A stretch of 64,000 nucleotides of DNA from Isoetes taiwanensis (lineage: Eukaryota; Streptophyta; Lycopodiopsida; Isoetales; Isoetaceae), in NCBI GenBank assembly GCA_021234155.1, contig JAJEKV010000074.1:2058203-2122202 (forward strand). The letters run 5' to 3'. Below the pieces are notes generated by a model. It was not told where the DNA came from. It saw nothing but the letters and a program-made list of their open reading frames with translations, and ran no database searches. Shown here one piece after another: positions 21,876-31,959 of this stretch. Each line of letters opens with the position of its first letter. The first letter of the stretch is position 1. A program made the translations under genes and the position numbers.

Positions 21876-24735
21876 CTTTGCTGACTTCTTCTTCAAATAT
21901 GATGAATATTTGGAGAAAATGGAAGCTCTAAGATTGGAACTTGTTGCTATGGGAGATAAGATGGAAGATCTGGATCTCATTCAACGCATTTTGGTCAATC
22001 TCCTTCTTGAGTATGCCATGTCCGACATGCTAAGGAGCCTGATTTTCTCGAAGTTAAGGGAATGCTAATTCAAGAGGAGTCTCACATCAAGATCCTCAAG
22101 GGTAATTGGGCTGGAATACTAGGTGAAAAGGCTTTGGTTTCAGACCATAAAGCAAAAAATTCTACAAAGAATTCAAGTAGAAGAGCAATCGAATGCTATT
22201 ATTGTCACAAGTTGGGGCATATTGCAAAGGATTGCCATGCTAAGCAAAGGAAGGATGCTAAGATGTCAGGCAAAAGAAGGCAAGCACATCCAAGAGCAAC
22301 TCAAAATCTGAAAAATCCAATTTGGCAGCTTGCACTAAGGTCTTAGAATCTAATGCAGAGTTTCTTGCATGGCAGTTCACAAGGGCATTCTACAGGGGCA
22401 CCACTGGATACTTGATTGGATACTTGATTCAGGTGCCGCAAATCACATGTCCAGAGATTCTACTGTATTCTGGTACCTACATAAGGAGCAAAAAGGGGGA
22501 GTCTAGTTAGGGGGATAGTTTCTCTCATCCAATTCAAGGCAAAGGCCTAGTCACCTTGGATCTGGGCGATTGCATGTTGAAAGCAATTAGAGACGTCATG
22601 TATGTCCCTGAGTTGGCAACAAATTTACTCTCCATTTCGCAAATGGATTCATTTGGCAGATTTATTCTCTTTGGAGGTGGCAAAGCAGTCATCTATGATG
22701 CACATCCCAAGGATGATCCAGCAGCACAAGAATTAGCGCATGGCAAGTTGCAAAATGGGCTTTATAAGCTGGAACAAGTTGAAGCTATGAATCGTGCACT
22801 CATCCACCAACATAACAGTCCTTAAGAGCTATGGCACAACAAGTTAGGCCATTTCAATTGCAAATACATCTACATGTTGCACAGGAAAAACATGGTGCGA
22901 GATTTGCCTAATTTGAGAGACGTGGATCTTCATTGCAATGCTTGTTCTCTTGGCAAACAGTTCCAAGTTTCGTATTCAAAAGTTGCTGAGCATAGGGCCT
23001 CTAGACTGTTCGAAATCATCCACTTGAATCTCTATCATATGAGAGTCAAAAGCATAGAAGGCTCCATGTACTTTATGACTCTTATTGATGACTTCTCTCG
23101 CTTTACTTGGGTATTTTACTCTAATGTATAAATCTCAAGTCTTTGAATCATTTAGAAGTTTTATCAAATGGTTGATAAATATTTTGAGATGACCATTAAG
23201 TATTAGAAGTGATAATGGTGGAGAGTATATATCTTAAGCTTTCCCAGACTTCCTAGATGCTTCAGGAATAGAAAGGAACCTGATATTCCCTATACTCACC
23301 CTCAAATGGAGTAGCTGAGAGAAGAAATCGCATCATCTTAGATTTGGCAAGATCTATGACTGCTCATGCAGATCTGCCAAAATCGTTTTGGGCTGAGGCT
23401 ATTAGTACTGCAGTCTATATCATGAATAGGGCATTGCAGATATGACATGTTATGAAGCTCTATATGGCAAAAAACCAGATCTGTCACATTTGAAGACATT
23501 TGGATGTCTGGCCTATGCTAGTTTATCATTGGAGGAGGTCAAGAAATTGGGTAAAACTCATGATAGATCAGTCAAGGCAACTTTTATAGGCTATCCACCT
23601 CAGCACGACACCTATAAGCTATATGATCATGTAAAAAGGAAGATGTTCCTCAACAGGTCTGTTCACTTTGTTGAACATGCACGGTACAATGACATTGTAC
23701 CTTGGGATACCAATGATGCTTCCTTGTTTGACCAGGATTGGTCAATGAATTGGCCAATCAGTAATGTACAAGAAGAGAAAAATTCACCAACTTTGCAGGT
23801 ATTTCCCATATTGGCTAATATTCGGTCACAAGAAGAGCAGGGGCAGACTGATATTCAGTCACAAGAAGAGCAGGGGTAGCAAGATGTTTTGAAATCTTGG
23901 TTTGAAGATGCACATGGAGAAGTTCAACCAGCAACCTTTCCCCAAGGATCTGAAGTAGGATTACCTCCACAGTGTGACCTTTTCAGACTTGAACGTTGAG
24001 GAGAGTTTACAAGAGTTAGAAAGCTCTGCTCAAAATTCAGTAATTGCACCTCAACTGGCCTTGAGGAGTCAGCTAGGATAAGCAATATGCAAAAAGGTCC
24101 ACAATGTATGTAACATGGCTTTAATGGCCAAGATCATGTATGTCACTAATGATTTTGAAGATGCATGTAAGGCTGACCATTGGAGAACTGCCATGCAAGA
24201 GGAGATCAGTACGCTTGACAAGCAGGAAACATGGGAATTGATCCCGTTACCTCCAACTAAGCATGCTATAGGTTGCAAATGGGTTTTCAAAACTAAATTT
24301 GCTGCTGATGGATCTATAACTAAGCATAAAGCGCGCCTTGGATACTCACAAAAGTATGGGATTGATTATGATGAGGTATTTGCCTTTTTAGCTCGTTTGT
24401 CCTCTATTCGAGCAATCATAGCATTGGCTACAGCTAAAGGCTGGCCAATATTCCACATGGATTTTAAAGGTGCATTCCTTCATGGGAATCTACAAGAAGT
24501 TTTCATGCAGCAACCTCAAGGGTTTGCTAAAAAGGGGCAAGAACTTCTTGTATGCAGATTGAAGAAGAGCTTATATGGCTTGAAATAAGCCCTTAGATGC
24601 TGGAATAAATTCATGCCTTCCTTTTGAGTGCAGGATTTGACCAAAGCTCAGCAGAACGTCTATGTTAGATGTGGTTCTAATCAAGAGATTTGCATAATAG
24701 TTCTTTATGTGGATGATCTCTTGATTACAGAGGTA
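21871..24735 (+). mobile_element. Ty1-copia fragment, plus strand, gag to reverse transcriptase
   Basis: Starts inside gag (KMEALRLELVAMGDKMED). The intact zinc knuckle CYYCHKLGHIAKDC is at about 22193. A protease-region remnant follows, then integrase pieces (LWHNKLGHF, CNACSLGKQF, LIDDFSRFTWVF, SDNGGEY, VAERRNR) and the conserved linker TCYEALYGKKPDLSHLKTF. Reverse transcriptase runs WRTAMQEEIS, GCKWVFKTKF, HMDFKGAFLHGN, LYGLK, and ends at VLYVDDLLIT. Both ends are cut: there is no 5' LTR and nothing after the YVDD motif. Frames are broken in several places. It is a different family from the 13.7-kb element. Confidence 0.8.
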
Positions 24736-24751
24736 CATACATAGTATCACA

Positions 24752-25288
24752 CGAAATTGCCTGCTGAATAAGAAGGCTGACAAACTTATATATAACTTCT
24801 CAAACTGGTGGCTTTTAGATCGCAACAGTGGTGCAGCCGTAGTCGATAAGTTACAGTTTCCTTTTATGGATGCAGATTCCGAAGTGGAAGAGGAGTGGTT
24901 TAAAGATAGTGAGGACGAGTTACTTGCAGTAAATGCCGCTAACCATGTTGACGAAGACATTCAGCGTACTCATTTTGTCGACGCCGAAGATGATTTAGAC
25001 GAGAACATGTTCTTGGACGAGTCAGACAACAACGAAGATAGAGAGGAGGAATCTGATGCAGGAAGGCCAGGTGCAAGTAATACTGGAGTTCCGTTTGAGG
25101 ACTTAACTGTACATGATCCAGCAGACTCTTCAATGCCAATTACCCTGACAAACATGCAACATGTCAGAAGAAACACATCTCGAGGACATTGTAGCAAGGG
25201 AAAAGGCCATAGGAGGTTGAACCTAGGCCAGCAGGCAGAAGAGGATGGAACCTCGGACGATGAAACTGATGAAGATGGTGCTGCCTAG
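24752..25288 (+). pseudogene. probable hAT transposase C-terminal fragment with acidic tail
   Basis: An uninterrupted 178-codon frame begins RNCLLNKKADKLIYNFSNWW and LLDRN, which resembles the C-terminal dimerisation region of plant hAT transposases (NRL..K..KLIY..SNLRLL). It continues as a very acidic tail (EVEEEW, EDIQRTHFVDAEDDLDEN, TSDDETDEDGAA) with a basic patch before the end. No start codon or catalytic part is present. The fragment begins within about 20 bases of the broken end of the copia element. The family call is moderate. A host nuclear acidic protein is the alternative. Confidence 0.45.
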
Positions 25289-27490
25289 AAAGATGATGTG
25301 ATGAGTATCTTCAATCTATTGTGACAGTGGATGAGGATTTTCAAACTATTGTAACCGTTCTGGCACTATCAATAAAAAGTAAAGTTTTTTGTTACAAGTT
25401 TTGTCGTTTAAACAATTTATTACCGTGTTCTATGTTTCATGTATAATAGTTCTTGTCATTTTAACAATTTGTTACTGTGTTCCATGTTTCATGTATAACA
25501 AATTTACTATTAATAACAAAAAGTAATAACTATTCTGGCAATATTAATAACAAAGTAAATTTTTTGTCGTTTTAACAAGTCAACCGTAGTGCCTTGAGAA
25601 CCTTCTGTGGATTAGAATCGTCTTGACTTCCGTTGCTGCTTGCCCTGTGCATGCCACAGAATCTTGTTGATGAGAAGTAATCCATGCATGCTCAGTTGAG
25701 ACGAATCTGATCCATCAGAAGGTTCACAAGATACAATGATCCACATATGATATTCGGGTTCAACATTCGACCTAAGTGCCTTCGACCTAACTGAACGTAG
25801 TCATATGCATGTGTAATCGATGCAAAAGGTTTGCTAGAGCATAACTTATAAGAATGAAGGTATATAAATTTTTATGTATTTTTCTAGTGGACCATGACTC
25901 CCATATATGAACTCCTGGTTCGACTAGATTTTGAACCACTGATTTTATATGAATTTTAAAGTGAACACTGCAAATGGACCATTTTTGGTCCATCACCTGA
26001 CCACTCTAGTGTTAAGGCAAGAGTTCGATTCAAATGTTAGTCGAAATGTGCATAACTAGTGAAAAAACATTTGAAGCATAGAACATGTAATTTCTTTATT
26101 GCTTTATTTGTTTTATTATTGTGTTATTTCTGATGTCTCTCTTGTTTTCATATGTATAAGACTTTGAATATGCAAGCCAAGTGTGCAATTGGATGTTGTA
26201 AACAATTCATGATAATGGAGACAAAAGAATGTTTGATGCTATTTACCAGAATGAACTTAAAAGAGTTGACGAGCTTGATCATTTTGGTCATAGCTAAACT
26301 TCTACTTTGGTTGATTCTGTTGTTGATAATAGCAATAGCAGTGTGACTGCTGTTCTTGAGACTGGTGTTCCTATTGTCAATACTTGCTGCATTGCATCTC
26401 TAAAGCAGAGTAGTTGTCCAATTGTTGATGTGTCAGTTGTTCTACCAGCTACAGTTGAAGAAGATTTAGAAGAAGATTAGCAAGGATTTTGAGACGCTTG
26501 TTCGACATGCATTAGGAACGAATATGCAGTTTGCTAATATTTCTAGTAGAAGTTTCCAGATTTGTAGCAATGTAATGCTACAAATGACAGGAAAGTTTGC
26601 AAATGGTGAAAAAGTAGCTCAAGAACTTGTTCTTGTGATTTCTACGTTTTTGTAATGTTGTGAATTGAATTCATGATTCAAGTGAAGTTGTTGTATCACG
26701 TTTTGGATTTTAAATACACTTTTTGATTTGAAATTCGATCTCTTTGATGATGTGAATTTGTAACGCGGCGGCCACCGCGAACATTTCTTTTGTTTGGCTC
26801 GCTTACTGGTTTGAACTGTGACCATTCGAGATTGTGTGAAAGACACCCAGTGCAAAAGATACAGCTTTATGCATGATGAAAGTTGGACTTTACAATTGTG
26901 TTTAAAAGACTAGGGGATAGAGAGGGATATTATGACATCATCACAACCTTAGAATCAATAAATCAACTTCCAACTGTGTTCTATAGAAGTTCCAAGCGTT
27001 ATTTGAATTAAAGGATCACATAAAACTTTTTAAGTGGCTTTATATACAATTAGGTTACATGTGCTACAATAGCTCAAGCACAAAAGCACAACTTTGCGAT
27101 ATGAGGGGCCTAAAAAATTTCTAGAAAGTGCAATGAGTTAAAATTGTTGTTGTCCGATAATAGTCTAAAAGGTTCAATGTTGTTCACAATTTGTTGTTCA
27201 CAATTTGTTGTTCACAATTTATTTCAAGGTTAGGCGATAATTGATGATATGCACTATGATGGCACTTTACTCAAAGTTGTAAGTTTGCTAAATTGGTGCC
27301 CAAATTTAGAGGACGTAAATAATTGACAAAATATTTTGATGCCGCAATGGCCACATAGATAATCGACATAATGTCATCAAAATACTTGATTGTCAATCAA
27401 ATACTACTTCAGTTTTGTTCAAAGTTTCAATTGCTAAAGTAACTGATTCTTGTAAAGATCTTTTATTGGTCTAAATTACAATTGGCAGTT
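25289..27490. repeat. AT-rich intergenic block with local duplications
   Basis: Near 25395-25510 a segment containing TTTTAACAATTTGTTAC and GTGTTC.ATGTTTCATGTATAA is present twice. A 15-base unit TTGTTGTTCACAATT is repeated three times at about 27185-27230. At 26763 lies a GC-rich motif followed by CGAACATTTCTTTTGT that recurs at 28106. Around 26180-26480 one frame looks weakly coding (DKRMFDAIYQNELKRVDELD), but it has stops and no known family. Confidence 0.4.
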
Positions 27491-27502
27491 TGGAAAGAAA
27501 TG

Positions 27503-28024
27503 TCACTTGACACTCACATGAGCTTTATGATGCACCATATCAAGATGGTAAAGGACAGGAACCAGCAAAATTGAACAAAGAAACATAGCAATGGATCCAA
27601 AGAACCAAAGCAGCAAAGGAAAGGCAAAGTAAAAACCTCTAGTCCCCACTGTGTAAAAATTGGATCCTCTAGCTAGCACATGAGCAACATACTCCGGCGT
27701 TATGCTTAAAATCTGTTTGTCCTCTTCTTCTTGCTGTTGTACTGGAACGTTAATGAGGTAGTTTACATGGTTGAAAAATCTGATGGATTGCACATAGCAC
27801 AGAAAAGAAAAAAGAAGACTGAGTAGTAGTAATGCTAGCTTTATCATCAAGGTGAATCCTCCATTCGATCCAAATATGTGGTCTGTTTTCCTCAATCTGC
27901 ACATGTTGCTCACAAGTGCTGCTACTCCAGAACTCAAAAGTATGGCTGTTGTTGCCATTAGGGTTGAAGCCATTATCGAGTTTCTTAGGGTTTGCACTGC
28001 CAGAATGTTTTTCTTGTCATTATC
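27503..28024 (-). CDS. DUF599 membrane protein, C-terminal exon
   Basis: The exon starts directly after a splice acceptor (ATACAG) in phase 0 with DNDKKNILAVQTLRNSIMAS, the signature segment of the plant DUF599 family (multi-pass membrane proteins of unknown function). Three hydrophobic segments follow: MASTLMATTAILLSSGVAAL, the stretch around LALLLLSLLFSFLCYVQS, and LLLWFFGSIAMFLCSILLVPV. The frame is intact for 173 codons to a stop and includes the family motifs NFYTVGTRGFYFA and PVLYHLD. The N-terminal exon (normally one more membrane segment and a GxNxxxRxxW motif) is not found in the next 2 kb. This is therefore either the last exon of a gene with a long intron or a lone fragment. Confidence 0.75.
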   Translation of the reverse strand, partial: DNDKKNILAVQTLRNSIMASTLMATTAILLSSGVAALVSNMCRLRKTDHIFGSNGGFTLMIKLALLLLSLLFSFLCYVQSIRFFNHVNYLINVPVQQQEEEDKQILSITPEYVAHVLARGSNFYTVGTRGFYFAFPLLLWFFGSIAMFLCSILLVPVLYHLDMVHHKAHVSVK

Positions 28025-28821
28025 CTGTATAACACGGTGTTTTGGATCAGTATGTTCTTAGCAATGGCTATTGGCTGCAATGATTTATCGCGGCGGCCAA
28101 GGCCGCCGCGAACATTTCTTTTGTCCAACTTGATGCAAAGGAGGTTTTGTTTAAGTAAAAAAAATCCCAATTCCGAACTTGTGAAAAGTGAACTTGGAGA
28201 AAAGCATATGGATAGAACATAAGTGGTTTACCTGTAATGGTTGGATTAATTATCGTGTCGAAATGCCCCTTTTCCAATTCATCATGGGAAAATTTTGTTT
28301 CCTAAATGGTGTGAAAGGGGGCCAGACTCAAAGATACCTCCCCAAGTTCCTTTTCAGTTCCAGTGTTGGTGGAAGAAGTTTATTGATCATGTAACATATG
28401 CCCTTTGCATCGTTTATTTCCTACATCGTTTTTATTTCTGGCAACAATAGTTGTGCCTAATTTCAAAGTACAAAATGGAATAATCTTTTCGAACCTATCT
28501 AGTACATATCCAACTTTATTTTTCTATATTCTTTTCATCACTTACATTAAGCATAAGTATAGAGCACACAATGGTTGAAAAAAAGGGTAACGTTCATGTC
28601 TATCATCATTTTAAAGATGCGAAGGTATAATGGCTAATAAAGAAGTGGCTATAAAGAAGGAGCTTATTTTTACACAATTTTTTCTATTTTAAGGTCTTAC
28701 AATGGCTAATATTAAAGATGGACTTTTAGTAGATATTGATGGACCAAAAAACTTTTATACAGAGGATCACAAAACCAAGGCACTCAAGGCAGTGAAGAAA
28801 AACTGGGGAGTGGAAAGGGAA

Positions 28822-29190
28822 TCAAAGGTAGAAATTCCGGCAGACGAATCTAGACGAATCTTTGGAAGCCCTTGTTTTGGTTTCAGCAGAGGCGTTATAA
28901 TTCGGATTGGCCGCATACAGAGCTTGGGCACCATCAATGTCATCCTGTGGCAGATCCACCTTAACCTCTTTCACTGAAATGGTCAGATACATAATTGCCT
29001 CTTCGACCGTCGTATGATCCAGCCCAATTATGTGCACAATTTCATGCGTTGCAACAGACTGTAAATCCACCGCAGTAGAAGCGCTTTTGGAATTCGTATT
29101 GATCGTCCATGTTTCTGCTCCATCAAAATGCAGCCTTCCGTCTTCCAGGGCATATGCATGAGCCAGAGTTCCCAATTTGCCATACTTATC
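28822..29190 (-). pseudogene. matrix metalloproteinase (peptidase M10A) catalytic-domain fragment
   Basis: The minus strand reads LGTLAHAYALEDGRLHFDGA, then ETWTIN, the zinc site HEIVHIIGLDHT (HExxHxxGxxH intact) and the Met-turn region AIMYLTI. It ends in DIDGAQALYAANPNY and about 25 more residues to a stop. That is the C-terminal half of a plant matrixin, an extracellular zinc endopeptidase. Signal peptide, propeptide and the first part of the catalytic domain are missing. Upstream of LGTLAH the sequence turns into the antisense of an aquaporin exon, so the gene is cut at about 29170-29190. The frame itself is unbroken, but there is no start codon or promoter context. Confidence 0.8.
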
Positions 29191-29740
29191 ACATTCATTC
29201 TCATGTTTGTGGTTGCCGCTGTAGCCACTGATACCCGAGCAGTAAGTCTTCTTCATCTCAACAAAGCCGAAAAAGGGTCCCAAATTAATGCCACTAGATC
29301 GAATTTTTTTTTACCCAGGTGGGCGAAATGGCCGGTTTGGCTGTGGGCGCTACTGTTGCATTAAATGCCATCTTCGCAGGGTAGAATGAATTTGATGCCT
29401 CTACTGCATGAAGCTTGTTTTGAATTGAAAATTGAATAACCCAATTCTGGTTTTGCAGGCCAATTTCTGGCGCATCTATGAACCCTGCTAGATCTCTAGG
29501 TCCGGCAGTAGCATCAAAAAGAATCTCTATGGATCTATATTTTAGCCCCCACAATTGGAGCACTTGCAGGGGCGTTGTCTTACAGCATGATCAAGCTGCC
29601 GGAGGAAGAAACGAACCGCACTGCTATATTTAATCCAGTGATATGGCATTGTCGAGATGGGGCTGCTGGCGTAAGGCTGGATGCGCAAAGAAAGCGCTCA
29701 TCCGCTCATCCGCATCCGCTCACGGCCTCACGCAGCTGAC
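29172..29740 (+). pseudogene. NIP-type aquaporin fragment (last three exons)
   Basis: Three exon pieces match nodulin-26-like intrinsic proteins, channels for water and small solutes. The first is TFILMFVVAAVATDTRA, ending at 29241 before GTAAGT. The second is VGEMAGLAVGATVALNAIFA (29319-29380). The third starts at 29459 with PISGASMNPARSLGPAVASK and holds the second NPA pore motif. Splice sites fit and phases agree. In the last exon one extra base after KRIS shifts the frame. In the next frame it continues APTIGALAGALSYSMIKLPE, the last membrane helix, to a stop near 29736. The N-terminal half with the first NPA motif is absent. The left end overlaps the cut end of the metalloproteinase fragment. 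Confidence 0.85.
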
Positions 29741-31100
29741 TCGACAAAGGGCTCTGAAAGGCCTCCGGCAGTGTAGAAAGAGGTGGACACGCCCAAAAAG
29801 CTCCACCGGAATTTTTGTACCCGGGAAAAAGCAATCGAGAAAAAATGATACGTGTCGTTTCAATAAGAAAGAATAAAAGAATCGAATCGTGGGAGAAAGA
29901 ATTATAGATGTGTAGATAGGGGAGGGTGTCCATTGGCTGCCCACTTAAGCGTAAAATTAGAATTGCAATCACGTTAGGATTTCAACGGCTATGCATATGA
30001 AATGGCATCATGCCCAACAAGATTGCCTATATAGAAAAGTAAATCGCTTGCCAATCCAGCAATGCCACCTCAAGTTATAAGGTGTCAATGCATGCATGGG
30101 GATAGAATAACTGACAAAGTTTTATGCTTTCGCACAAAACGTCTTATTGCTCCACTTATAGAGGTTACCTGGCCACAGACAACGGATGACAAAACCTATA
30201 CAATCTCGTGCTTTGGCAGACAATTGCTTTGCATGTGTAACATCTTGACTTGGTCATCTGCGATGGGTTTCGATAGGTCATTGATCTCGCTCCCCTCTCC
30301 CCCCCTCCCCCCAACATGCAGTCAGGCAATAGCGCACTTTCCTCAGGGGTAAGAAAGCTAGATACATTAGAAAGCATCAGAGGTAAATGTTCTATCTCTT
30401 GGACCATCGTCCCAGGACCTTCTGGTGAAGGGTGCTAAGAAGGCCTATACAGCCTACAAGCAACATCACTTTCGAGCAATGAGTGCAATAAAGCACGAAT
30501 TCATTAGTTAGAGAAATTTGGAGTTCTCGTTTGACATTATAACAAGTTGTAGTGGCCATATAGAGCACTAAAAGTTCTTATGAGGATCTCATTGGTGATG
30601 CAAAAACGTGCAAAAGATATTGAACAAATCGCGACTGCGATAATTTTGATCATAAAGGACCAATATATGTATTTCTTAAGGCACATTTACATAATAAATG
30701 TACCAATTTCGATCAATTTTATCTATGATGGGCTCGCAAAAATCGCCATTGCGATCTTCTAAAACAAAATATGAGTGCAAAATGGGTGCATATTGGGCAC
30801 CTCATGATAAATGTACATTCAGTTTAATGGATCTAACCATTCTTAACAGAATTACCAAATAAATTTACAATATCCTAAACAAGTTTTATTTTCTTTAGCT
30901 CAGAGACATCTCTGCAGCGATTTGCCTCAGGTATGTCTGTGTTATTTTTGTGCTTTTTATGCTCGAAGAAATGCAATGGCGATTTGGTGGACCAGAGAGA
31001 GAGCGTAAAGCATCCCTATAAAAAGCAAGAAGGTTTCCCTATGATTTAGAAGGAAACGAAGAAGAAGAAAAAACTGTGAATAACCAATTGGCTATGGATC
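29740..31100. other. no recognisable gene
   Basis: I see no convincing coding signal. A pyrimidine run rich in C (about 30285-30320) and AT-rich text are present. The segment separates the aquaporin and kinase fragments. Confidence 0.35.
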
Positions 31101-31112
31101 TTCACCGAAATT

Positions 31113-31303
31113 ATGGTGGGGAGTGCCTCGGGTTCTTCTTTGGCGATGAAGCACATGCCAAGCTATTACAGTTTTGAAGAGAGGTACAAGCTGCGATCAA
31201 TTTTGGGTGATGGCTCTTTTGGACAGATTAGGCTCCTCACGGACAGATTAACGCATCACTAATATGCCTGCAAAGTTATGGAAAAGGGAAAACTTACCAT
31301 AAG
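31113..31303 (+). pseudogene. protein kinase N-terminal fragment (CDPK-like)
   Basis: An ATG opens MVGSASGSSLAMKHMPSYY, followed by FEERYKLRSILGDGSFGQIR, the glycine loop of a Ser/Thr kinase, then LLTDR and YACKVMEKGKLT with the ATP-binding lysine. The YACK motif suggests the calcium-dependent kinase group. A TAA stop at 31260-31262, just before YACK, breaks the frame, and no further kinase exon follows. It is a short captured or leftover first exon. Confidence 0.6.
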
Positions 31304-31880
31304 CATTCTCTGGATTTATGCGGACATTTCGGCCATAGCCAATTCTGATAAGATCTTCTTTCTTGGCCGTTGCGAGAGATAAGATGCAGCAAATCCATAA
31401 ACAAGGATTTTTCATCAATCTCGTTTCTTTTCCTTCGCCCTAGAAAATAACAGAAGAAGGTGAGATTTTGTATCGAGCCAAAAGAAAACAATGAGGATTT
31501 TCGGCAAACAATGAGGAGTTCCAGCTATGGTGGCACAGAACAGGGCAACAAGGCAAAGTCGATATTAAGCTCGATACATTTGTCTACTTGGGCTATGCAG
31601 ACTACAACAGGCCACAACAAGATCCTTAAGACTAGTTCTGTATGGCGATCCAGAAGCTCCAACTCCGGCGTGCATCCTCTTGTATGGCGACCCTAATATA
31701 AAAGCTCGGGCTATGGCGAGCTCAGCTATGGCAAACAAGATGCTCAAACTATGGCGAACTCTGGCTATGGCGATCCAGCAGCTCCCCCTTTCCTGTTCTT
31801 CCTCCCTGTTCGTTGGCGACTTGGGCACCTAGGCCTGTGGCCAATGCCGAGCTGTATTGCTTATTGCTTAGGATTTTTAT
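31300..31880. repeat. cluster of GCTATGGCGA-type short motifs
   Basis: The sequence CTATGGCGA or its near variants (GCTATGGCAA, TATGGCGATCC, TATGGCGACCC) occurs about seven times between 31520 and 31780. The complement GGCCATAGCC is at 31331. Blocks such as GGCGATCCAG.AGCTCC recur. No coding frame of known family is associated with it. Confidence 0.5.
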
Positions 31881-31959
31881 TCAAATTTCAAATTATCCCG
31901 CCCATATTGGGCGGGACCACTTTTAATTACACCACATGATTTTTTTGCTTGTGGTGGAC

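Noticed and set aside
24571-25197. Minus-strand ORFs opposite the hAT-like fragment
   Set aside because: They mirror the acidic plus-strand frame and carry no motif.
26755-31303. Definite Helitron ends around the gene-fragment cluster
   Set aside because: A hairpin is present at 28089, but no CTRR end follows at the right distance and no TC start could be fixed, so the carrier element is left as a hypothesis.
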